A program made the position numbers and the translations under genes. A stretch of 64,000 bases of DNA. It comes from Nitrospira sp. (lineage in GTDB: Bacteria > Nitrospirota > Nitrospiria > Nitrospirales > Nitrospiraceae). The stretch covers positions 411,477 through 475,476 of the forward strand of contig JAFEBI010000011.1 of NCBI GenBank assembly GCA_018242725.1. The letters run 5' to 3'. The notes under the pieces were generated by a model. It worked only from the letters and a program-made list of their open reading frames with translations, ran no database searches and was not told the origin of the DNA. Position 1 is the first letter of the stretch, and every line of letters starts with the position of its first letter. Positions 35,202 to 43,508 of the stretch are shown here, piece after piece.

Positions 35202-35399
35202 GAGCCCAGTGTCCATGATTCGGATGCCGCATCTTGCTGTGACAAAACGGGGGAGCTGCGCATGACGGCTGCCGATGAACCACTCGGCTCCCGGTGATCG
35301 AGATCTCCGCCCCACACCAGGCCGGGGAGATCAGGAGGCATGCGTGCGAACAGCGGTCACTATTCCAACCAAGCGAACTGTCCAAGGGAGGGACATCAC

Positions 35400-36548
35400 A
35401 TGATTGTGGATGCCAAATGGGTAGAACGGAATCTCGGCTTCAACCCCAGTATGACGAAGGTACCAGAGAACGCATTTGCGTCAACCCGAGCGGCACGATC
35501 TCTGGATGTCGAAGATCTCCAACGGGAGATCATCGACTTCGATTCCGAAGCCCCCCATGGCCGAGAGTTCCTCGCCTTCACCACTGCAACGGGGATGTCA
35601 CGGTATAAAGATGTGCCCTGGCCCCAGGGTCTTGAACCAAAGGTTGGTGCGCCACCGGCTAGTCCCAGTGGACGGGCCCTTCCACGCGCGGATGTACTGT
35701 TGGTGACCTGGACGGTCGATGAAGGCCATGCCCTCAGCCGTGTGCTCACACCCGGCAAGGATTCTCGGAATGACTACCGCCCGTACACACATCACTATGC
35801 GTCGATCTCACGCAAGATGCGCGCCTTCTGTCCTGCGCGACAGGCGAAGCGATTAGGAACTTATTGGACCACCGCGATCGGTGGAAAGAAGGTCGTAATC
35901 TTCAAGTCGGATTCCCATATGTCACAAGACGGTCCCAAGCTCCCGAATAAGGACGTGTGGCAGCAACTCATTGCCGAGGTGCAACCCAAACTGGTCATTA
36001 CCACGGGGACGGCAGGGGGGATTGGAAAAGACTTTGAGGTCGGCGATGTCGTCGTGAGTCCGATCGTCCGGTTCGATTGTCTCTCCAAATTTAAGAAGGC
36101 TCCGTTTAAGCAGGCTCACTACGCCAGTGTGGCGCCGAACACCAAGTATTTCTCGGAAGCTGAGGGGCTTTTCAAAACCAACGCGTCTCAGCTGCCGAAA
36201 GACAATACCCGACCGCCTCAGATTATCACTGTTCCCACCGATGCCCTCGCACAGTCGGTGGTGACGACCGATTTCTTTGGATTTGATACGTCCGACGATC
36301 ACTACAAGTTACAAGGCCTCGGTGATGTCTCGGAGATGGGCGACGCGGTGCTTGGACTGGTGTGTAGCGAGCTGGGAGAGAAGGCGCCCCGGTATGTCGC
36401 GGTCCGCAATGTCTCGGATCCGCAGATCAAGGCCGAAGGCTCGCTGCACGATCAAGCGAAGATTGCCGCCCAGATTTATAAGGGCTTTGGACGGTGGAGC
36501 TCGGTCTGTAGTGCGCTCGTCTGTTGGGCCCTCATTGCGGCCGAATAG
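35400..36548 (+). CDS. Nucleoside-phosphorylase-like (effector-associated) protein
   Basis: A 382-residue protein. The C-terminal two thirds fit the purine nucleoside phosphorylase/MTAN fold: RADVLLVTWTVDEGHAL, then VITTGTAGGIGKDFEVGDVV and the ribose-binding region SEMGDAVLGLVCSE near the expected EMExxxxxx site. The terminal YKGFGRWSSVCSALVCWA is the usual closing helix. Fold members in conflict systems act on nucleosides or NAD-like signals. AAGGGAGGGACATCAC precedes the ATG. The gene is intact although IS6 debris begins 8 bp after its stop. Confidence 0.8.
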   Translation: MIVDAKWVERNLGFNPSMTKVPENAFASTRAARSLDVEDLQREIIDFDSEAPHGREFLAFTTATGMSRYKDVPWPQGLEPKVGAPPASPSGRALPRADVLLVTWTVDEGHALSRVLTPGKDSRNDYRPYTHHYASISRKMRAFCPARQAKRLGTYWTTAIGGKKVVIFKSDSHMSQDGPKLPNKDVWQQLIAEVQPKLVITTGTAGGIGKDFEVGDVVVSPIVRFDCLSKFKKAPFKQAHYASVAPNTKYFSEAEGLFKTNASQLPKDNTRPPQIITVPTDALAQSVVTTDFFGFDTSDDHYKLQGLGDVSEMGDAVLGLVCSELGEKAPRYVAVRNVSDPQIKAEGSLHDQAKIAAQIYKGFGRWSSVCSALVCWALIAAE

Positions 36549-36555
36549 GTCAGCG

Positions 36556-36638
36556 GAGTCTGTCGCAAAGAGGTCTTTCGCATCTGCTTTCACTATGCGC
36601 TCCCCATGTTGATGTGGGAAGGAGCGACGGCATGACCC
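36556..36638 (+). mobile_element. IS6-family left-end fragment
   Basis: GTCTGTCGCAAAGAGGTC and the following CTTTCACTATGCGCTCC match the left end of the larger IS6 copy at 36727. It ends where an IS3 fragment begins. Confidence 0.6.
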
Positions 36639-36725
36639 CCTCCATGAGTCGGAAGGGCAATTGCTATGACAACCCGCCGATGGAGAGTTTCTGGGGGACT
36701 CTGAAGAATGAGCTGGTACATCATC
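36633..36725 (+). mobile_element. IS3-family OrfB fragment
   Basis: The frame reads PSMSRKGNCYDNPPMESFWG then TLKNELVHHR, the region around the catalytic Glu of IS3-type OrfB. Both flanks are IS6 sequence, so it is a nested relic. Confidence 0.8.
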
Positions 36726-36726
36726 G

Positions 36727-37513
36727 GGTTCTGTCGCAAGTTTTCTTTTCCGCTCGCTTTCGCTATGCTCTTTCACCGAATGGAAAGAAAGTGGAGGAGC
36801 GATGGGATGATCAATTTTAAGGAGAGTCATTTCGAGTAAGGGATAAATCTGTGGGGCGTTCGGTGGTATGTGGCCTATGCCATCAGTTACCGTCAACTCG
36901 AAGAGATGATGCGAGAGCGCGGGGTCGACGTCGATCCCGCCACGTTGAACCGCTGGGTCATCAAGGATGGCCCAGCGTTGGCGCACGCGGCGGGTGGGCC
37001 GGAGCTGGCGGATGGATGAGATGTCCGTGCGCGTGAAAGGGTCGTGGATCTATTTGTATTGTGTGGTGGACAGGGCAGGCCACACCGTGGAGTTCTTGTT
37101 AAGGCAGACGCGTGACCTGGCGGCAACCACCGCGATCATGCGCCAGGTGATTCGTCATCACGGACGTCCAGAGACCATCACGATTGACCAGAGGGGAAAT
37201 ACCACGGCCGCCATTCAGAGCTACACCCGGATCCACCACACCAGGATCGCCATCCGCCACTGCAAGGGTCTCAATGGTATTGTGGAGCGAGATCATCGGG
37301 CCGTGAACCGGCTGACGCGGCCGATGCTGGGATTCGAGTCCTTTGGGGCGGGCTGCTGTACGATTGCCGGCCTGGAGAGCATGCACGCCATTCGCAAATG
37401 GCAATTGGCCACCAGCGGGGAGCGGTCTCACACGCCAGCGGAGCCATTCGACGCCCTGGTGGCGTGACACGTCCTCCATGAGCTGGATATCCCTCAAACT
37501 TTGCGACAGAACC
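36727..37513 (+). mobile_element. IS6-family insertion sequence (inactive)
   Basis: A 787-bp element with ends GGTTCTGTCGCAAGTTTT (36727) and GGTTCTGTCGCAAAGTTT (read from 37513). The size is normal for IS6. The transposase gene within is broken. It lies upstream of the TIR-pseudokinase gene. Confidence 0.85.
36808..37467 (+). pseudogene. IS6-family transposase, frameshifted
   Basis: The N-terminal part reads SHFE-stop-GINLWGVRWYVAYAISYR then QLEEMMRERGVDVDPATLNR in one frame; the rest, from WRMDEMSVRVKGSWIYLYC to PAEPFDALVA, is in another. An in-frame stop and a frameshift near 36985 inactivate it. DDE residues are partly kept (first Asp in RMDEMSV, Glu in VERDHRAVNR). The second Asp appears as TIDQRGN. 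Confidence 0.8.
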
Positions 37514-37794
37514 GTTTATGCCGGGCGCTGGATCTTGACGACCGAGAGCCTCCTGATCTCGGTCCAATTACTAGAGTTAGTCACGTGAACTAGAGTAGGT
37601 GCGTATCGCTGCATCAGCGGCCTCAACCGATCACGCGCATACGAATTCCTCAGGTCGGGTTCGGCCTACATTCGCGAGGCCGACCAAAGTCGGCATGAAG
37701 GAAATTAAAGGGGGACCTAACTGATAGGGGTAGGGCACTTCACTAATAGCTGGTTTCTGACGTTTGACTGGGTCTCAAGGAAAGGTAACACCAG

Positions 37795-39702
37795 ATGAAC
37801 AGACTGCGCAGGAAAAGCTCAGCCCAACATCACAAGCGGCAGGGTGCATCGGAGCGGGAAGAGCGAGATATTGCGGATATCTTTATTAGTTATTCGCACA
37901 CCTCCAAAAAACACATGCTCATTTTCCGAAAACACCTTGAAGGATTGCTTTTTCGTAAGGCCACTATCTGGTGTGATCAGGATATCCCTCGGGGCGAAAA
38001 ATGGGAAATCAATCTTCAAGCAGCACTGAACAAAGCGGACGCAGCTCTTATCCTCGTGACTCCAGACTATTTGGCATCGGAATGGTGTAGGCGCGAATTG
38101 GCTCAAATTACCCTCATGCACATTAAGAAAAGAATGAAAAAAGTATTTTGGGTACAAGTGGCCCCTGCGGGATGGCGTGGCACAGAACTCGATTCGTTTC
38201 AGTCGTGGAAATTCAATGTAAACCAGGCATTGACGGAGATTCGCGAGGCGAACTTGCGAGAGCGCACGATCGTGAAGATTTGTGAGGACGTTGCGCTTGC
38301 AATGGAGACAGTGGTTCGTAGTCTAGATAGTAGTTTTGCCTTCGTGCGCGACGTGATCATGGACCATTCCATTGAAAAAGGTCTTGTTATTGATAGCCCC
38401 ATTTCGGAGCAAGGGATATTCATGACCGTCTGTCGAGGTCGTCGCGGAAACGAAGACGTCGCGATCAAAGTACTTAAGCCTATGCCAATTAAGGCACTCT
38501 CCGATGAGTTTAGTGATCATGCTGATGGAAGAATGCATCTGACGAATCAGTGTTTTATTAAAGTACTCGACCATTTCATCGTTGGTTCGAGACAAGACCG
38601 ATACAGAGTGATTGTCGAGGAATTCGTGCCGACAGACGCCATTCGAGTGGATCAATATTTGAAGACTCAAGCTTTTAGCGTTGGCGAGGTGGCAATCCTA
38701 CTCCGCCGGGCCGCCGAAGCCTTTAAACAATTTCATGATGTGGCTGAACTAAAGAAGAGAAAGAAATCATACGGGCTCCTAACACCACAGCATGTGTATT
38801 ATGACAGAAGAGGCCATAAGCTGCTAATCCCGGCGATAGGAGTCTCGAATTTCTTGTGGCACACGATTGGGTGGGACCGGCTCGCTTTGTGGCAAGAGGA
38901 CAGTCAAAACGCAGCTATGTTTGTTGCACCGGAACAAGTATCAAGGAAGACACCTAGCACCTCGGATAATGAAAGAGTGTCACACAAGACTGATCAATAC
39001 ATGTTAGGGCAGCTGGCATTTTTAATGCTCGAAGGGAGACTACCATTTGATGTTCGTTCTCCAGGTGATGTGCAAGCATGCAAGGAACAGTTTTGGAAGA
39101 ATGCAAGAAACACGGCAAAAAAGCAGTGGCCCGAAACTCACCAGGCTTTGGCCACCATTATTTTCAAGATGCTTCGACGCGATCCGAGCGAGCGCTGGAA
39201 CGATTTTGACGAAATTATCTACCGACTAATGACGATGGAAGACGACAATCGCGCACTTGCCAAAATGTCGTACCTCGGGCTCAAGCCTGGGCATTTTCGA
39301 CTTAAAGATAATCAACGCTTTTTTCGTCTTTTCTATGATGAATTCTTTAAACAGGTGCCAACCGCTAAACACAAATTCAAACGACTGGATCAACAGCCAC
39401 AAAAACTTATGGACGCAATGGTCGCGGTACTTAATTTCCATGCAGGGAATGAGCCAACCTCTCTGAGCAATATTGTGAGAAGCCACCTCAAGTACGGTAT
39501 CACGGAAAAGGAACTGACTGCCTTTCAGGAAAGCTTTCAAAAAATACTCGAAAGGGAACTACCTCGGGAGCTACCGTTGCGATTAGAGATCAGTCATGCG
39601 TGGGGGAAATTATTTTCCTCAGTCACTGAATACTTTAAGGAGGAGCTCCAGAGAGCAGAAAGAATGACAAGAGAGGGAAAACAACGACAATACGACCGTT
39701 GA
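37795..39702 (+). CDS. TIR-pseudokinase protein with globin-like C-terminal domain
   Basis: A 635-residue protein. Residues 27-160 are a TIR domain (DIFISYSHTSKKH) with SEWCRRE, putting the NADase-type Glu at 101. Residues 200-480 resemble a protein kinase: VAIKVLK has the ATP lysine (225), APE is at 378-380 and SERW near 466. The catalytic HRD is replaced by LTPQHVYYD and no DFG is seen, so it is probably a pseudokinase. Residues about 505-618 resemble a sensor globin: FFRLFYDEFF, QKLMDAMVAVL, VRSHLKYGI with a candidate haem-ligand His564, and AWGKLFSSV. ATG follows AAGGAAAGG. It is flanked by IS6 and IS5 debris. The globin call is by pattern only. Confidence 0.8.
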   Translation: MNRLRRKSSAQHHKRQGASEREERDIADIFISYSHTSKKHMLIFRKHLEGLLFRKATIWCDQDIPRGEKWEINLQAALNKADAALILVTPDYLASEWCRRELAQITLMHIKKRMKKVFWVQVAPAGWRGTELDSFQSWKFNVNQALTEIREANLRERTIVKICEDVALAMETVVRSLDSSFAFVRDVIMDHSIEKGLVIDSPISEQGIFMTVCRGRRGNEDVAIKVLKPMPIKALSDEFSDHADGRMHLTNQCFIKVLDHFIVGSRQDRYRVIVEEFVPTDAIRVDQYLKTQAFSVGEVAILLRRAAEAFKQFHDVAELKKRKKSYGLLTPQHVYYDRRGHKLLIPAIGVSNFLWHTIGWDRLALWQEDSQNAAMFVAPEQVSRKTPSTSDNERVSHKTDQYMLGQLAFLMLEGRLPFDVRSPGDVQACKEQFWKNARNTAKKQWPETHQALATIIFKMLRRDPSERWNDFDEIIYRLMTMEDDNRALAKMSYLGLKPGHFRLKDNQRFFRLFYDEFFKQVPTAKHKFKRLDQQPQKLMDAMVAVLNFHAGNEPTSLSNIVRSHLKYGITEKELTAFQESFQKILERELPRELPLRLEISHAWGKLFSSVTEYFKEELQRAERMTREGKQRQYDR

Positions 39703-39732
39703 TAGAAATCGAAAATTCCTCTGCCAGACAGT

Positions 39733-40030
39733 ATGCGGCTGTGCTCACTCGTGGAAGATCTTCTTGAAGACCCCTGCTTGGCTCCAGTGCACGAAGCGGT
39801 TGGACAGCATCTTGTGCGGATCATAGGCCGTTGGCGCATCCTTCCATTGCAGGCCGTACTGATCGATCCCGCTGATCACTCGTCGATCATCCACACGGGA
39901 ATGCCGTGCGAGACGGGGAAGTACGATTCGATCCTGTTCAACTGCCGCCGGGTCAACGGAAACACGTCACTCATGGTCACCTCCAAGCAGAGTGAATCAC
40001 AGCTCGATTCTCGTGGGAAAACTAAAACTT
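39733..40030 (-). mobile_element. IS5-family (IS427-like) remnant
   Basis: The reverse strand matches the first third of the IS5 element at 21316-22142: MSDVFPLTRRQLNRIESYFP and the PTAYDPHK-like region, with stops and frameshifts. The end AACTTCATGAGTGCTG resembles the IS right terminus. It cannot encode a transposase. Confidence 0.75.
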
Positions 40031-40290
40031 CATGAGTGCTGAGCTTCGACTTGCGGAGCGAACAATAATGAGAAGAGAGCGTCCGGAGAAATAGACAAGA
40101 ATTAGAGGTTGAACGTGTTTGAGGCTGTTGTCCCTACTACCTAATTTGCTGAAAATGGCATTCGGTCACGTGAAGTTCTTTGAAGGGTATGATCCCGTTA
40201 CTCGCTATGAAGCAGGAAAGAGTCCGTATGGGGTCTATCAGATGACGGTAAGTGTTTCATGTGGAGAGTCGATCGTTATGACAGTGAGTA

Positions 40291-41100
40291 CTAAACCTGT
40301 ACAAATGGATCACGACAGCGAGTCGCCTGATTGAGCAGTTTCGCAGACCAAATCGTCGGCTCCCCCTGTCCCCCTTGCGCCTACATACACGCGGAAGGCG
40401 CGAGCGCTTTGGCTTCCCGTGCAATAGCCCCTCCCTTCCATTCGGCGATGTCCACATAGCGCGGACGTCCAAGGCTCCCTAAGCCAGCGACCCGGTGTCG
40501 GATCCGGTACGCGAGTCTGGGCACCGGCATCAGCCCCCGTAGAGCTCGTCGTGCTGACTGCGGAACGGCATGTTCGACCACTGGGAAGGCCCGCATCCTC
40601 TGCCAGAAGTGTCCTGGATCTCGGAGGTAGTTGGTTGCCATGTCACGAGGCCAGGGGTGACGCTCCGAGAGGATAAATGGCTGCCCGCTGGATCGCGATG
40701 CCTCCATATAGCCCGTCAGAATGGCGTCGCAGGCTTCCTTGTATTTGAGATGGAAGTGACCACTTTCAGACGCCAGGAGTGCACTGGCGGCCAAGCGAAC
40801 TAGATCATTCGTATACGGGAGGCGATACGCTTCATCAAAATCGTTGATGCCCCAGACCAGGCGTCCTTCCTGATCTCTCCAGGTTCCAAAGTTTTCCATA
40901 TGCAGATCGCCTACAGCGAGCACACGAGGCGCCTCCATTAACTCTTTGCACACATGGGGCCACACCTGGATCCATCGGTAAAAGCTTGCCCGTAAAAAGG
41001 AGAACCCATCTCGCTCCATCAGGGTATGCTTCAGCCGCAACGCTCGTGGTACCAGGGGTATCCACTGCTCTTATCGTTGGGTGGCTTGGTCAATCTTCAT
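40291..41100 (-). pseudogene. DUF2252 family protein, interrupted
   Basis: The central frame (41040-40381) has the DUF2252 core: VLAVGDLHMENFGTW and VWGINDFDEAYRLPYTNDLV, the kinase-like catalytic region. In-frame stops are seen on both sides: a TAA nine codons after a likely original ATG at 41100, and a TAG at 40381 before NQATRCRDPFVQV. The family is normally 400 residues or more, so this copy is a decayed fragment. The biochemical role of DUF2252 is unknown. Confidence 0.7.
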
Positions 41101-41186
41101 GGACGGTTGTGTGGGTTCATTGCACCCTGGGCACGAAAATACCTGCCAACACGAGTGCGGGTTAGATTTTAGAGAGGATACGCGAA

Positions 41187-41204
41187 TTCCCTAGGAATAG
41201 GGAA
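41187..41204. promoter_or_regulatory. Inverted repeat upstream of DUF2252 pseudogene
   Basis: TTCCCTAGGAATAGGGAA has perfect 7-base arms around a 4-base spacer. It lies about 90 bp upstream of the DUF2252 start and could be an operator. The rest of 41205-41467 holds no supported gene. Confidence 0.3.
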
Positions 41205-41467
41205 AGAAGTTCCGCTAGTCGACCGAGAGGCGTGTGAGCTATACGACTCGGCTGCTCCTGTTACTGCGCGTTGTTGGAACGATCGTGCCGATCAGCCTCG
41301 TGCGACAAAATTGGGAGCACCGGCTTTTTTGTCTGTGCTCAGTCAAGATCTTCTTTGATATCCGAGCAACAAACTTGCCAGCATCGGATCAAGGGAAGGA
41401 CTTGTTGAGGGACCGAGTCATGTCGGCGCGAGTAAACGTCACGTGAGCCCTGTGTGTTTCACTCATT

Positions 41468-42004
41468 CTATCCAACGACGGCTTGGTGAAAGAGTTGGAT
41501 GATCGCCCAGAACAGATACAGGCCATACACCAGGCCAAAGAACCAAGGAAAACTAACGGCCCGATGGGCCCACCATCGTCGATGCTGTCGAAACGCCCAG
41601 TTTGGCTCAAACCGAGGTGGATCGTTTTTCGCGTCTTCGAGGGGTTCCCGCGTGTCGTGCAGCTGGTGCGCCATGGTGAGCAGCTTTCTTTCGGCCCATG
41701 CCGGGTCTTGCTCGATCCCTCTCAACTGCCACTCCCACAGCGCGTTTTGACCAGAAAAACGGCCAAGCACGATCGCCATCTGCAAACAGAGCAACATGCC
41801 GAAGACGGCGAGCACCACGATGAGCACTGTGAAGAGCAGTGCGAGCGATTCTCGAGAGACCATGAGGCCAATCACCGCCACAAAGATGGAATTGGCCGTG
41901 AGATAATCGGACAGAAGGCTGTGGTAGTCCCGCACACCCGATGTCCACAGAATCAGGAGATGCTCGTACGTCTGATGGAGGTCTGAGTCTTGTGCATGGC
42001 TCAT
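41468..42004 (-). CDS. Small integral membrane protein
   Basis: A 178-residue protein with two adjacent hydrophobic spans (SIFVAVIGLMVSRESLALLF and TVLIVVLAVFGMLLCLQMAI), a charged middle loop, and a third span near the C-terminus (FFGLVYGLYLFWAIIQL). An N-terminal helix (TYEHLLILWTSGVRDYHSLL) resembles the start of TM-helix effectors such as RipA- or SLATT-like proteins. The family is not firmly recognised. An IS6 element lies just upstream (ends 42027), which may have removed its promoter. Confidence 0.65.
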   Translation of the reverse strand: MSHAQDSDLHQTYEHLLILWTSGVRDYHSLLSDYLTANSIFVAVIGLMVSRESLALLFTVLIVVLAVFGMLLCLQMAIVLGRFSGQNALWEWQLRGIEQDPAWAERKLLTMAHQLHDTREPLEDAKNDPPRFEPNWAFRQHRRWWAHRAVSFPWFFGLVYGLYLFWAIIQLFHQAVVG

Positions 42005-42026
42005 CGTCTGTTATGGCGCAGGATGG

Positions 42027-42833
42027 GGTTCTGTCGCAAGTTTTCAATCATGACCGTGTCCGCTGTGCTGTTCTCGTCATGGTAAAGGAGAGGCGACATG
42101 ATCGACTGTAAAGGCAGCCATTTCGAGAAAGCAATCATTCTGTGGGGCGTTTCGGTGGTATGTGGCGTACTCGATTTCCTACCGGCAACTCGAAGAGATG
42201 ATGAAAGAGCGGGCGTCACGGTCGATTATGCCACGCTCAACCGCGGGGTCATCAAGTACGCGCCGAAGGTGGAGAAGGCATTCCGTGCCCAGCAGCTTCT
42301 GGTTGGGCGGAGTTGGCGGATGGATGAGATCAACGTGCGCGTCAAAGGGCAGTGGAACTATCTCTCTATCGGGCGGTCGACAAGGCGGGGCTCACGGTTG
42401 ACTTCTTGTTGATACCAACTCGTGATCGGACCACGGCCACAGCCTTCTTGCGCAAAGCCATTCGCAGCCATGGGCTGCCGGAGAGGATCACGATTGACCA
42501 GAGTGGCAGCAACACCGCCGCGATTCAGTAGTACAATCGGGTTCACCACACCGGAATCGTTATCCGCCCCTGCAAGTATCTCGGCAATATCGTGGAGCAA
42601 GATCATCGGGCCGTGAAACGGATGATGCGACCGATGCGGGGATTCAAATCCTTTGAGGCGGTTCAATGTACGCTGGCGGCCATCGAGGTCATGCACGCGA
42701 TTCGCAAAGGGCAACTGGTACCCATCGGAACGAAGCCACACACGCCAGCCGAACAATTCTACGCACTGGCCGCTTAAGGGACAACACCTGATCAGGGTTC
42801 TCTCCGTCACCACTGAAGCTTTGCGACAGAATC
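42027..42833 (+). mobile_element. IS6-family insertion sequence (inactive)
   Basis: An 807-bp element with ends GGTTCTGTCGCAAGTTTT (42027) and GATTCTGTCGCAAAGCTT (read from 42833). It is closely related to the copy at 36727. It splits or abuts the NtrC-type activator remnant. Confidence 0.85.
42098..42777 (+). pseudogene. IS6-family transposase, broken
   Basis: Starts MIDCKGSHFEKAIILWGVS. Frame changes occur near 42160 and 42385, and a TAG replaces Tyr in the AAIQ-YNR region at about 42530. The C-terminus (IVEQDHRAVKRMMRPMRGFK...PAEQFYALAA) is intact. It is inactive. Confidence 0.8.
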
Positions 42834-42838
42834 TCTCG

Positions 42839-43390
42839 CTGACACGAACAAGGATCTGCAACAGGTCATTCGCCAAAGCACATTTCGTGAAGATCTCTAC
42901 TTTTAGCTGGCTGTAATCACAATTACACCACTGCCGTTACGCGATCGCAAGGACGACTTCCCACTCTTGTCCAGCACCTTCATCAATTCTCGGTCGCGTG
43001 AGCTTGGTCTGTTTCGACCCTACAAACTCAGTGACCTTGCGGTGGAGGCCTTGTAGCTCTACTCCTGGCCGGGCGACATCCGGGAATTGGATAACGTGAT
43101 TTCCCGTGCGCTGATCTTATGCGACGGAGACACGATCGAACCGGAAGACCTCATCTTGCCGGATTCAACTGGTTCATCCACTCCTGAGCTAGGCGCTGAG
43201 CCGCATGCCAACTCCTAGTATGATAGTGTGGACGCCTTCAGCAAAAAGTTGATTGAGAACGCAATGTCGAGAAACGGGTGGAATCAAACGAAGGCAGCCA
43301 CCTCCTTAGGTCTGCAATAAACCTGCTGCACCGTTCTTCTCAAGAAATTCCAAATTGCAGGCAGACCGCCCGCTTCCTCTACCCATTCTA
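42839..43390 (+). pseudogene. Sigma-54-dependent (NtrC-type) activator, C-terminal remnant
   Basis: Directly after the IS6 end the frame reads TNKDLQQVIRQSTFREDLYF then [37 protein letters not shown] and NGWNQTKAATSLGLQ. These are the AAA+ sensor region, the WPGxxREL signature and the Fis-type DNA-binding helix of NtrC-family regulators. At least four in-frame stops are present and the N-terminal half is absent. Confidence 0.8.
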
Positions 43391-43508
43391 AGCAGTGACA
43401 GAATTTTTTCAGTTTCACTTGCGGCTCAGTTATGCGTACTGCTCTCTGACGAGGCAGAAACTGCTCCTTCTATAGCGTCGTCAAAGGGCATGAGATGCTA
43501 GCCAAGCG

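Noticed and set aside
41234..41446. 70-residue plus-strand frame with hydrophobic start
   Set aside because: No start signal and composition changes abruptly after 25 residues; not convincing.
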